From contig NZ_FODC01000005.1 in NCBI RefSeq assembly GCF_900110275.1, forward strand, positions 587,957 through 651,956: a stretch of DNA of 64,000 nt, in the 5' to 3' direction. This document shows, piece after piece, positions 37,710-45,464 of the stretch. Origin of the DNA: Duganella sp. CF517. Its GTDB lineage: Bacteria; Pseudomonadota; Gammaproteobacteria; Burkholderiales; Burkholderiaceae_D. Position 1 is the stretch's first letter. Each line of letters begins with the position of its first letter. The position numbers and the translations under genes are program-made. The notes under the pieces are model-generated. The model did not search any database. It saw only the letters and a list, made by a program, of their open reading frames with translations, and was not told the DNA's origin.

Positions 37710-39221
37710 ATGAGTCTAGCCGTGTTGAAAAGCCGCGCCCTAGCCGGCATGGACGCGCAGGAAGTCAATGTCGAGGTGCACCTGGCCAACGGCTTGCCCG
37801 GCTTTACCATCGTCGGACTGGCCGACACCGAGGTCAAGGAGGCCAAGGACCGCGTGCGCGCCGCCATCCAGAATGGCGGCTTCGAGTTTCCCGCCAAACG
37901 CATCACCGTCAATCTGGCGCCGGCCGATCTGCCCAAGGAATCGGGCCGCTTCGACTTGCCCATCGCGCTCGGCATCCTCGCCGCCTCCAAGCAAATCCCG
38001 TCCTCGCGGCTGCACCAATACGAGTTCGCAGGCGAGCTGTCGCTGTCGGGAGAGCTGCGACCGATACGCGGCGCGCTGGCCATGTCGCTCGCCACCCGGC
38101 GCGACGGCGGCCGCCTGGCCTTCATCCTGCCGCAAGCCAACGCCGACGAGGCGGCGCTGGTGGCCGACGCCGCCATCTATCCGGCCCAATCGCTGTTGCA
38201 GGTGTGCGCGCATTTCTCCGCCAGGTCGGCCGAGTCGATGCTGTCGCGCCATGAATCGTCGCCGCTGGTCGTGCCGGCCGAATATCCAGACTTCGCCGAC
38301 GTCAAAGGCCAGATCTTCGTCAAGCGTGCGCTGGAGGTGGCGGCCGCCGGCAACCACAGCATCCTGTTGGTCGGGCCGCCCGGCGCCGGCAAGACCATGC
38401 TGGCCGCGCGCTTCGCCGGACTGCTGCCGGCCATGACGGACGAGGAAGCGCTGGAAGCGGCCGCCGTGCAATCGCTGACCGGCGGCTTCCGCATCGAACA
38501 CTGGAAGCGCCGGCCGTTCCGCGCGCCGCACCACACGTCGTCGGGCGTGGCCCTGGTCGGCGGCGGCAGCGTGCCGCGCCCCGGCGAGATCTCCCTCGCG
38601 CATCGCGGCGTGCTGTTCCTCGACGAACTGCCGGAATTCGACCGCCGCGTGCTCGACGTGCTGCGCCAGCCGATGGAGTCCGGCCACATCACCATCTCGC
38701 GCGCCGCCCGCCAGGCCGACTTTCCCGCGCACTTCCAGCTGATCGCGGCGATGAACCCGTGTCCTTGCGGCTACAACGGCCACAGCAGCGGCGTCTGCAA
38801 TTGCTCGCCGGATCTGATCAAGCGCTACCAGGGCCGCGTCTCCGGCCCGCTGCTCGACCGCATCGACATACAAATGGAAGTGGCCGCCGTCGAACCGGAC
38901 GTCCTTAGCGAGGACGCCAACGGCGAACACTCGGCCGTCATTTGCGCCCGGGTGCAGGCCGCCGCCGTGGTGCAGTTGCAACGCCAGGGCAAGCGCAACC
39001 AGTACCTGACCACGCGCGAGATCGATCGGTTCTGCAGACCGGACAAAGCCGGCAAGGCATGCCTGAAAGCGGCGATGGAACAGTTTCAATGGTCGGGCCG
39101 CGCCTACCACCGCATCCTGCGGGTGGCGCGCACCATCGCCGACCTGGCCCACGCCGAGCGCATCGGCGAGGCGCATGTCGGCGAGGCGGTGCAGTACCGG
39201 CGGGCGCTAAGGGACCGTTGA
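37710..39221 (+). CDS. comM: YifB/ComM-family magnesium-chelatase-like AAA+ ATPase
   Basis: ComM is a hexameric helicase that promotes branch migration during integration of transformed DNA. The 503 residues start with the family N-terminus 'MSLAVLKSRALAGMDAQEV' and the Lon-like fold ('GLPGFTIVGLADTEVKEAKD'). The AAA+ core has Walker A 'LVGPPGAGKTMLAARFAGLL', 'RAPHHTSSGVALVGGG', Walker B 'GVLFLDELPEF' and a cysteine cluster (CPCGYNGHSSGVCNCS) expected to bind zinc. The C-terminal Mg-chelatase domain ends at the stop. It is full length and appears intact. Confidence 0.93.
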   Translation: MSLAVLKSRALAGMDAQEVNVEVHLANGLPGFTIVGLADTEVKEAKDRVRAAIQNGGFEFPAKRITVNLAPADLPKESGRFDLPIALGILAASKQIPSSRLHQYEFAGELSLSGELRPIRGALAMSLATRRDGGRLAFILPQANADEAALVADAAIYPAQSLLQVCAHFSARSAESMLSRHESSPLVVPAEYPDFADVKGQIFVKRALEVAAAGNHSILLVGPPGAGKTMLAARFAGLLPAMTDEEALEAAAVQSLTGGFRIEHWKRRPFRAPHHTSSGVALVGGGSVPRPGEISLAHRGVLFLDELPEFDRRVLDVLRQPMESGHITISRAARQADFPAHFQLIAAMNPCPCGYNGHSSGVCNCSPDLIKRYQGRVSGPLLDRIDIQMEVAAVEPDVLSEDANGEHSAVICARVQAAAVVQLQRQGKRNQYLTTREIDRFCRPDKAGKACLKAAMEQFQWSGRAYHRILRVARTIADLAHAERIGEAHVGEAVQYRRALRDR

Positions 39222-39289
39222 GCAAGACGCACAAACGCATGGAGCCTATCCCCGGCCACATGTCGCGCTCGCCAGTCCATATCATCTAA

Positions 39290-39565
39290 AAGACTATAAT
39301 AGACCTCATCGAGGTTTTCGTACTGAGTCCGATCGACCTTATCCTAAGTAAAATCGCGCGTTTCAGCGGACCCGATGTTACGGACATTAGCGAAATGATT
39401 CGCATGTTTGGTATCACAGCAAACGACATTAACGAACGAGCCGAGCAAGCAATCGGGGGCTACGTCGGCAATACGGACTAGCTCCGGATGAACCTGCGCG
39501 ACGTCCTGGAATGGGCAGCAACCTTGGCAAACGCCGAAGTTAAAGAAGTCGATGATCAATGCTGA
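39290..39565 (+). pseudogene. Remnant of a DUF6036-like (nucleotidyltransferase-type) protein
   Basis: The frame reads 'LSPIDLILSKIARFSGPDVT' and 'DISEMIRMFGITANDINERA', then 'EQAIGGYVGNTD', an in-frame TAG at 39479-39481, then 'LRMNLRDVLEWAATLANA' and a TGA at 39563. This L-D-L-x-x-S-K-x-A-R-F...D-I pattern resembles the C-terminal half of DUF6036 proteins, which often pair with a small DNA-binding partner in toxin-antitoxin-like modules. There is no start codon or N-terminal half: a stop lies at 39287. I call it a 5'-truncated relic with a premature stop. It fills most of the gap between comM and the PLD gene. Confidence 0.6.
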
Positions 39566-39603
39566 TAGCTCGTACTCGCATTTCCGCTGCGGTTTGACGG
39601 CGA

Positions 39604-41319
39604 TCAGCCGGGGCGGCCTGGGCTACCCATCCAGAACGTCCATTCCGCCTGTTGCTTCGCCGAGTTCAGGCGGGACTTTTGCCAGCTCGCCTTGTCGTCC
39701 AGTTTTTGCCACGGCTGCTTGCCGGCGGCGGTCGTCGAGGCGACATATTGCCGCCAGCGGTAATGATCGTAGACCGAGATGATATGCGCCGCATACGACT
39801 CCGCCACGCTGCGGTCGCCCTCGATGACCAGGAAATTCTCGTCATTGCTTTCTGACGCCATCTCGGAAAAATTGTGCGAGCCGGTGACGACCACCGGATG
39901 CGCGCCGAACGGGTCGATGCACATGACCTTGCTGTGCACGAGGACCGAGATTTTCCCGCCCCGCATGAACTCCTCGGCCCAGAACGAAAACTGGTGCTTG
40001 ATGCCGGAAGGCGTGAACACGTCCAGGTTCATCGGATCCGACTTGCCGCCGCCGACCAGTTCCGCCATCAGCGCCCCGTCGGCGCCGCCGACAAAGCGGT
40101 TCAACACGCCGCGCACGAATTGCCCTTGCGCGCGCTCCTCCAAAATATCGAGCACCGGACCATTCGGACCGGGCATGAAGGAGAGGAACAGGATGCCGTC
40201 CTGCGCGCCCTCGACCAGCGCCTGTAGACGCTTGAGATCGGCGTTCTTGACCGTCGGCGTGAACCACGGCTCGATATTCGCCGGCACGGCGGTGCCGGCA
40301 TCCGGCGCCGCATTGCTCGCCTTCAGAGTCGACGGCGCCTCGCTTCCCGCCTCGGCAAGACGATGCCACTGCGCCAGATATTGCGTGGCCAACTCGGCGC
40401 TCTCGATCAACACCGCATTGTTTATTTGGGTAAAAAGGCCCGTCGGCGTCAGGTTGGTCGACCCCGTCCACACGGCCACCGGCCGATCGCCATCCACGAC
40501 GACGATGAACTTGTTGTGCCCCAGCGCGCCCACCTTGCGTGGAGCGGCGGTCATGCGGTCGATGACGACGCAGCCCGCCGCGTGCACCTTGGCCCTGCCC
40601 TCGGCGTTGGCATCCGGTTCCGTGACCTTGGTGCTACCGTTGGCCAGCACGATATTGGCGCGCGGTCCAAGGTCGCAAAAGCGCTGCGTGACCTCCTCGT
40701 CCTCGAGCTCGAAGAGGGCCGCGTACAAGCTGATGTCGGGGTTGCCGCCGGCGTTGTCGAACAGCTGGCGCAGCGCCACGATCAGCGATCCGCCGCAGAA
40801 ATCGCGCAAAAATTCGCTGGAAACGTCGGAGATCCGCTCGACCAATTCGGTTCCCGTCTCGATCTCCATCTCGGCCGCGACCTTGGCCATCCAGCGCGAC
40901 GCGGCCATGGGCCGATTGAAGAAGCAGCTCAGCCGTCCACCGGCCGGCTGGACGGCATGCACCTCGACCCATGCGCTGGCCCACTCTTCCCGTGGCTCCA
41001 GCGCGCCGGGTTTTCCGACCATCGGCACCACGCGATACCTGGCGCGGTCATTGAAGCCCACCTCGTGATCCGTCCAGCTATAGCGCTGGAACGGCCAGAC
41101 GTCCGACGGCTGCCGCTGATCGGGCCCGCCGCCGACATCCGTGGCGAAACCGACCCGGTTCCACAGAAACTCGGCTTGATTCAGCGGCCGGTTCCCGTCA
41201 TCGCTTTCCAGCCATACCCGCTCGATGGCGAAGCCTATGCAATTTTCCAGCTCTCCGGCCCGCCAGATCAGGAAGGCGTCATCGGTGTTGCAGTACACAT
41301 TCAGTTGGACTTGGTCCAT
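39604..41319 (-). CDS. Phospholipase D-like protein with two HKD motifs
   Basis: The protein has 571 residues and no signal peptide or membrane segment. Residues 1-120 form an N-terminal domain I do not recognise, possibly Ig-like. Two PLD-superfamily motifs follow: 'HNKFIVVVDGDRPVAVWTGS' with 'TN', and 'HSKVMCIDPFGAHPVVVTGS' with 'HN'. Both keep His, Lys and the downstream Ser/Asn. Proteins of this superfamily cleave phosphodiesters in lipids or nucleic acids. The substrate here is unknown. It has a GGGGAA ribosome site and stands alone on the - strand beside a DUF6036-like remnant, so it may belong to a small accessory island. Confidence 0.8.
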   Translation of the reverse strand: MDQVQLNVYCNTDDAFLIWRAGELENCIGFAIERVWLESDDGNRPLNQAEFLWNRVGFATDVGGGPDQRQPSDVWPFQRYSWTDHEVGFNDRARYRVVPMVGKPGALEPREEWASAWVEVHAVQPAGGRLSCFFNRPMAASRWMAKVAAEMEIETGTELVERISDVSSEFLRDFCGGSLIVALRQLFDNAGGNPDISLYAALFELEDEEVTQRFCDLGPRANIVLANGSTKVTEPDANAEGRAKVHAAGCVVIDRMTAAPRKVGALGHNKFIVVVDGDRPVAVWTGSTNLTPTGLFTQINNAVLIESAELATQYLAQWHRLAEAGSEAPSTLKASNAAPDAGTAVPANIEPWFTPTVKNADLKRLQALVEGAQDGILFLSFMPGPNGPVLDILEERAQGQFVRGVLNRFVGGADGALMAELVGGGKSDPMNLDVFTPSGIKHQFSFWAEEFMRGGKISVLVHSKVMCIDPFGAHPVVVTGSHNFSEMASESNDENFLVIEGDRSVAESYAAHIISVYDHYRWRQYVASTTAAGKQPWQKLDDKASWQKSRLNSAKQQAEWTFWMGSPGRPG

Positions 41320-41394
41320 CTGTTCCCCCGTGCCGAAAGTTTAAATAGCGAAACTACCATACCAGCGGCGTATGACCGGAACATGTCAATTCGC

Positions 41395-43767
41395 TTACAT
41401 CTCCCACTGGAACTTTATCGTCAGCGACTTGCTCACGGTATCCGGCGCGCGCGTCTTGTCGCGCGAATAGCCGACCGACAGCGAGCGGCCGTGGCGCCAC
41501 AAGTGGCGGTACAGCAGCGAGCGGTGCACCTGCCGCTCGGCCCACGGCTCCAGGCCGGAGACGCCATCGTCGCGCCGCGCCGCCGCGGTGTTCTGCGCCA
41601 GCAGCCGCAGCGAATCGGCCGGCGTGAAGTGCAGCATGCCTAACCAGCGCCAGCCGTTGTCAACGAAGGCCGGCCGCCCGAGCGTGCCCTGCACCCAGGC
41701 GCGGTTGACGCGCTGGTCCAGTTCCATCGCCCAGCCGCGCGGCAAGGCGAAGCGCATGCCCAGCTCCACCAGCGCATTGCCGCCCCGGCCGACGCGGTCG
41801 GCGTCGACGTCGAGCTGCTTGCCCAACGTTACTTCGGACCGGATCTTGGTGATCCATGGCAGCGGCGACGTCTCCAGGCCGAAGTGCAGCGCCGGCACGT
41901 CATGCAGCGGTCCTGCGCGGCGCCCGCGCTGCTGGTCGAAGCCGAGGTTGGCCCAGAAATCCGTCTGGCGCGCGGCGCGGAACCAGATGCCCGGCTGCAG
42001 CTTGCGTTCGACGATCTGGTTGGCCTGCTGGCCGGAGAACGCATCGGACACGGTGCGGATTTCGTGCAGCCCCAGGTGCGCTTCCATTTCGTACGCCTCG
42101 AACGGCGTGCCGGCGACCTCCAGCCGCCGCGGTCCCAGCCGGCGGTTGAGGTTGATATCGGTCTTGACGATGCCCGTTTGCGGCACGAAACCGTTATCGT
42201 TGACGAAGCCCGGACCGATCGCCTCCAGCTTCAGCTCGTTCCACCAGCCCTCGGACAAGTGCGTGTACTTGCCCGACAAATAGGCGCCGTTGCGCGCCGG
42301 CACCCGCACCGTGGCCGACACCGGCGCGTCGGTAAAGCCGGCGCTGGTCTGCGAGTGCATCAACAGCCAGGTCGCCTGCCGGCCGTCGCCGCGCCATTGG
42401 CCGTCGAAGCCGAACACCTGGTTGCTGCCGGCGTCGCCGTAGTCGCGCTGCGAGACGAAGGCGCCCAGCAGCGCACCGTCGGCGTGCCAGCGCGCGCGCA
42501 GCAGGCTGGTCAGGGTGCGCCGCGTTTGATCGTACTCCGCCGTCTCGTAAGGCCCGCCGCGCAGCACGATGCCGCCCTCCTGGTCGCGCAGGCTCATTGC
42601 CGTGGCGTCGGCCTGCGCCGCGCGCCAGGTGCCGCGCAAGCCCCATTCCGGATCGGCCACCGTGCGCGAGTAGAACGCCGCCAGCGGCAGCCCCAGCACG
42701 TCGGCGCTTTCAAGGAAGAAGCCGCGCTTCTCCGGCAGGCTCAGCGCGATGCGGCTGGCGCCCGACGCCGTCGGTTCGTCGATCTCGACCTGTGAAAAGT
42801 CCGGGTTCAAGGTGGCGTTGAAGACCATGTCCGCGCGCGGCCGGGCATTGATCTCCAGGCCCAGGCTGCCCTTGTTGGCGCGCTGCCGGCCGGCGCCGTC
42901 GGTGTCGCTGCCCGAGCGCAAGGTCAGCTCCGGCTTGATGTCGAGGAAGCTGCGGTCGCGCACGGCCTCCACCGTGCCGCCCATGCCGTCGATGTCCTGC
43001 ATCACGCCGATGTGGCCGATGGTGTCGGTCGTCAAAGGGGTGCTGGTCAGCAGCAGGCCGCCGGCGTGCGGCACGTTACGTTCGATCATCACGCGCCAGG
43101 CCTTGCCGTCCGCGTAGGGAAAACGCAGGTTCGACAGCGGCCAGCGTACTTCCATGCTGTAGCCGTCGGGCAGGCGCTGGACGGCGGCGTCGATCGGAAA
43201 ATCAGGGCCGAGGTCGGACTCGTCCTCGTCGGCGCGGTAGATGCCGTCGTTGAGCACGCCGGCGGTGTTGACGCGCACGAACTGGGCGGCGCGGCCGTGG
43301 CCGGTCGGATCGAGCCAGATGCCGATGAAGTCCTGGTCGGTGCCGACCTTGTCGCGCCGCGCCAGCGAACCGCGCAGGTTTTGCGGCGCCGGGTCCCAGG
43401 CGCGGATGCCGAACACCAGCGCGCCGTCGTCGATCAGCAGGCGCACGGTGGTGCGCAGCGCGGCCGGCGCGGCGTTGCCGCTGTTGGGCAGAAACTCGTG
43501 GAAGGTGTCGAACTCCCGGGCGTCGCGCCAGGCGTCCTCGTCCAGCGCGCCGTCGACTTTCACCGGCGACGTGTGGTCGATCAGGCGCGCCGGCAGCGGC
43601 AAGACCTTGCGTTGTTCGCGCTCGGCGGCCTCCAGCGCCTGGACCTCGCATGTCGCCGCCAGTCCGGACAGAACCAGCATGCCGACGCGGTTGCGCGCAT
43701 CGCTCAACACCCTGCTCAAAATTTTGATTAATTGATCCACGGCCGCCTTCAAATCGATCACGGCCAT
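41395..43767 (-). CDS. DUF5916 protein with N-terminal CBM9-like domain, outer membrane
   Basis: Up to 790 residues. The start is uncertain: the ATG at 43767 has no ribosome site, and the ATG at 43680 would give 'MLVLSGLAATCEVQA', a more normal signal peptide. The N-terminal part (about 60-230) is a carbohydrate-binding family 9-like domain ('SPVKVDGALDEDAWRDAREF', 'FPIDAAVQRLPDGYSMEVRW'). The rest matches DUF5916 ('LNPDFSQVEIDEP', 'SLPEKRGFFLESADV') and looks like a beta-barrel ending in 'KSLTIKFQWEM'. It is divergent from the pectin locus, and a role in glycan binding at the outer membrane is inferred. Confidence 0.8.
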   Translation of the reverse strand: MAVIDLKAAVDQLIKILSRVLSDARNRVGMLVLSGLAATCEVQALEAAEREQRKVLPLPARLIDHTSPVKVDGALDEDAWRDAREFDTFHEFLPNSGNAAPAALRTTVRLLIDDGALVFGIRAWDPAPQNLRGSLARRDKVGTDQDFIGIWLDPTGHGRAAQFVRVNTAGVLNDGIYRADEDESDLGPDFPIDAAVQRLPDGYSMEVRWPLSNLRFPYADGKAWRVMIERNVPHAGGLLLTSTPLTTDTIGHIGVMQDIDGMGGTVEAVRDRSFLDIKPELTLRSGSDTDGAGRQRANKGSLGLEINARPRADMVFNATLNPDFSQVEIDEPTASGASRIALSLPEKRGFFLESADVLGLPLAAFYSRTVADPEWGLRGTWRAAQADATAMSLRDQEGGIVLRGGPYETAEYDQTRRTLTSLLRARWHADGALLGAFVSQRDYGDAGSNQVFGFDGQWRGDGRQATWLLMHSQTSAGFTDAPVSATVRVPARNGAYLSGKYTHLSEGWWNELKLEAIGPGFVNDNGFVPQTGIVKTDINLNRRLGPRRLEVAGTPFEAYEMEAHLGLHEIRTVSDAFSGQQANQIVERKLQPGIWFRAARQTDFWANLGFDQQRGRRAGPLHDVPALHFGLETSPLPWITKIRSEVTLGKQLDVDADRVGRGGNALVELGMRFALPRGWAMELDQRVNRAWVQGTLGRPAFVDNGWRWLGMLHFTPADSLRLLAQNTAAARRDDGVSGLEPWAERQVHRSLLYRHLWRHGRSLSVGYSRDKTRAPDTVSKSLTIKFQWEM

Positions 43768-43784
43768 GCGCGCCGCGCGGGCGG

Positions 43785-43796
43785 TAGTTTAAACTA
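43785..43796. promoter_or_regulatory. 12-bp palindrome TAGTTTAAACTA
   Basis: A perfect palindrome in the divergent region between the DUF5916 gene and the pectin locus, 18 bases before the longest DUF5916 start. It is a possible operator. No second copy was seen nearby. Confidence 0.4.
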
Positions 43797-43985
43797 AAGC
43801 AATATCAATCTGAGAACTTTTTTGGGCGGCAACCGCGCAATTTTCGTCATGGGCGGGATTGTGAAATCCACCAATGCGCGTAATGATTCTTCCCATCTGA
43901 ACCTGGAAGCATGGTTTCGCTCATTCTTATCTGCTAATCTTTTTTCAGAAACAGGCAACACAGCAAGCAACCACCGAGCGACCTC
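43797..43985. other. Upstream part of the pectin-locus leader region
   Basis: No gene is visible. It is comparatively A/T-rich, with TAATCT (43935-43940) and a run of T residues near 43938-43946 that could form a weak -10 region for the rightward operon. No strong -35 accompanies it. Confidence 0.35.
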
Positions 43986-44065
43986 GGCCACCATACCAGC
44001 GTGGCCCTCGTCTTATCGGCGCGGAGTACGCGAGGTACTCCAGTGAGCGCTGCAAGAAGCAGCGC
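43986..44065 (+). promoter_or_regulatory. Three consecutive hairpins in the pectin-locus leader
   Basis: Hairpin 1 pairs GGCCAC (43986-43991) with GTGGCC (44001-44006). Hairpin 2 pairs GGAGTAC (44023-44029) with GTACTCC (44035-44041) around a 5-base loop. Hairpin 3 pairs GCGCTGC (44047-44053) with GCAGCGC (44059-44065) around a 5-base loop. All stems are perfect. The ribosome site of the first pectinase (GGAG at 44073-44076) follows directly. This looks like a structured 5' leader. It matches no riboswitch class I know. Confidence 0.55.
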
Positions 44066-44084
44066 CTATAACTGGAGACATGTC

Positions 44085-45464
44085 ATGCGCATCACCCACT
44101 GCGGCCCTAAAAAACGGCCTGTTGCAGTATTTCCCCCGTCGTTCTTCATGGCTTCGGCCGTGGCCGCCGCGCTGCTGTGCGTGCAGCCGCTGGCGCAGGC
44201 GCAGGACACGCGCGACGTGCGCGAACCGACCCTGCCGAAGTCCTGCGCGGTCGTCACCGCCGAAGCCGCCGAGGCCACCAACCACGGCCGCGACGACGCC
44301 GCGCGCATCCAGCAAGCCCTCGACCAGTGCGCGCAGGGCGGCGCGGTCCACCTGGCGGCGGGCGACGACAAGCGTCATGTCAGCTTCACCGCCGGCCCGC
44401 TGACGATCGGCAACGGCGTCACCCTGGTCATCGATTCCGGCGTCACACTGTACGCCAGCACCAATCCACTGCTGTTCGACAACGGCGAAAAAACCTGCGG
44501 CACGCTCGACCTGGCAGGCAAAGGCTGCCGTCCCTTCATCACCGTCAACGGCGCCAAGGGCACGGGCATCATGGGCGACGGCGCCATCGACGGCCAGGGC
44601 GGCCAAGCGATCGACGGCAAGCCTGAAACGTGGTGGCAGATCGCCCGCCGCGCGCAAAAGGAAAAGCTGCGCCAGAACGTGCCGCGCCTGATCCAGATCG
44701 ACAACGCGCGCGACTTCACGATGTACCGCATCACCTTGCGCAACTCGCCCAACTTCCACGTCGCCCTGAACAGGGTGGACGGCTTTACCGCCTGGGCCGT
44801 GCGCATCGATACGCCGCATGACGCGCGCAACAGCGACGGCATCGACCCCGGCGCCTCGCGCAATGTGACCATCGCCCACAGCTACATCCGCACCGGCGAC
44901 GACAACATCGCCATCAAGGCCGGCAACAACGGCATGAGCGAGAACATCTCGATCCTGCACAACCACTTTTACAGCGGCCACGGCATGTCGATCGGCAGCG
45001 AGACCAACGGCGGCGTGCGCAACGTGCTGGTGGACGACCTCGCCATGGACGGCACCACCTCCGGCCTGCGCATCAAGAGCAACGACCGGCGCGGCGGCGT
45101 GGTCAGCGGCATCGTCTACCGCAACGTATGCCTGCGCGGCAACCGCTGGCCGCTGTATATCGATACCAACTACGAGCCCGGCCCGGCCGGCCAGCTGGTT
45201 CCGTCGTACAGCGGCGTGCGCATGGAGAGCGTACACAGCCTGACGCCGGGCCAGGTGATCCTGCAAGGCTACGACGACGCCCATCCGCTGCGGCTGGCGC
45301 TGAAGGATGTGGTGGTGGACGGCAACCCGCCGGTCAAGACCGCTTCCATCCAGTTCGACGGCCAGCTCAACGCGCCGGACGCGCGCGCGGTCGATTGCGC
45401 CAAGCGCTTCGTGCCCTTCCCCGAGGGCCCGCGGGCCTGGCCGGTCTACGTCGCGCGGCAATGA
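44085..45464 (+). CDS. Exported polygalacturonase-like enzyme, glycoside hydrolase family 28
   Basis: The protein has 459 residues. The start at 44085 follows CTGGAGACATGTC, and earlier in-frame starts overlap the leader hairpins. A signal peptide ends near 'PLAQAQ' (about residue 39). The right-handed beta-helix carries the GH28 catalytic signatures: 'NSDGIDPGA' (first Asp), 'RTGDDNIAIKAG' (Asp pair), 'SGHGMSIGSET' (His) and 'LRIKSND' (Arg-x-Lys). GDDN in place of GDDC suggests an exo- or substituted-pectin-acting subgroup. It would hydrolyse galacturonan chains outside the inner membrane. It opens a six-gene locus and its stop overlaps the pectin esterase start (ATGA). Confidence 0.92.
   Translation: MRITHCGPKKRPVAVFPPSFFMASAVAAALLCVQPLAQAQDTRDVREPTLPKSCAVVTAEAAEATNHGRDDAARIQQALDQCAQGGAVHLAAGDDKRHVSFTAGPLTIGNGVTLVIDSGVTLYASTNPLLFDNGEKTCGTLDLAGKGCRPFITVNGAKGTGIMGDGAIDGQGGQAIDGKPETWWQIARRAQKEKLRQNVPRLIQIDNARDFTMYRITLRNSPNFHVALNRVDGFTAWAVRIDTPHDARNSDGIDPGASRNVTIAHSYIRTGDDNIAIKAGNNGMSENISILHNHFYSGHGMSIGSETNGGVRNVLVDDLAMDGTTSGLRIKSNDRRGGVVSGIVYRNVCLRGNRWPLYIDTNYEPGPAGQLVPSYSGVRMESVHSLTPGQVILQGYDDAHPLRLALKDVVVDGNPPVKTASIQFDGQLNAPDARAVDCAKRFVPFPEGPRAWPVYVARQ

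Noticed and set aside
37430..38176. N-terminal extension of the M61-like gene to 38176
   Set aside because: It would run antisense through the start of comM and through the REP-like palindrome. The ATG at 37429 has a ribosome site and a signal peptide.
39222..39603. Insertion sequence or attachment site between comM and the PLD gene
   Set aside because: No transposase fragment, terminal inverted repeats, target duplication or tRNA end was seen. Only the DUF6036-like relic is present.
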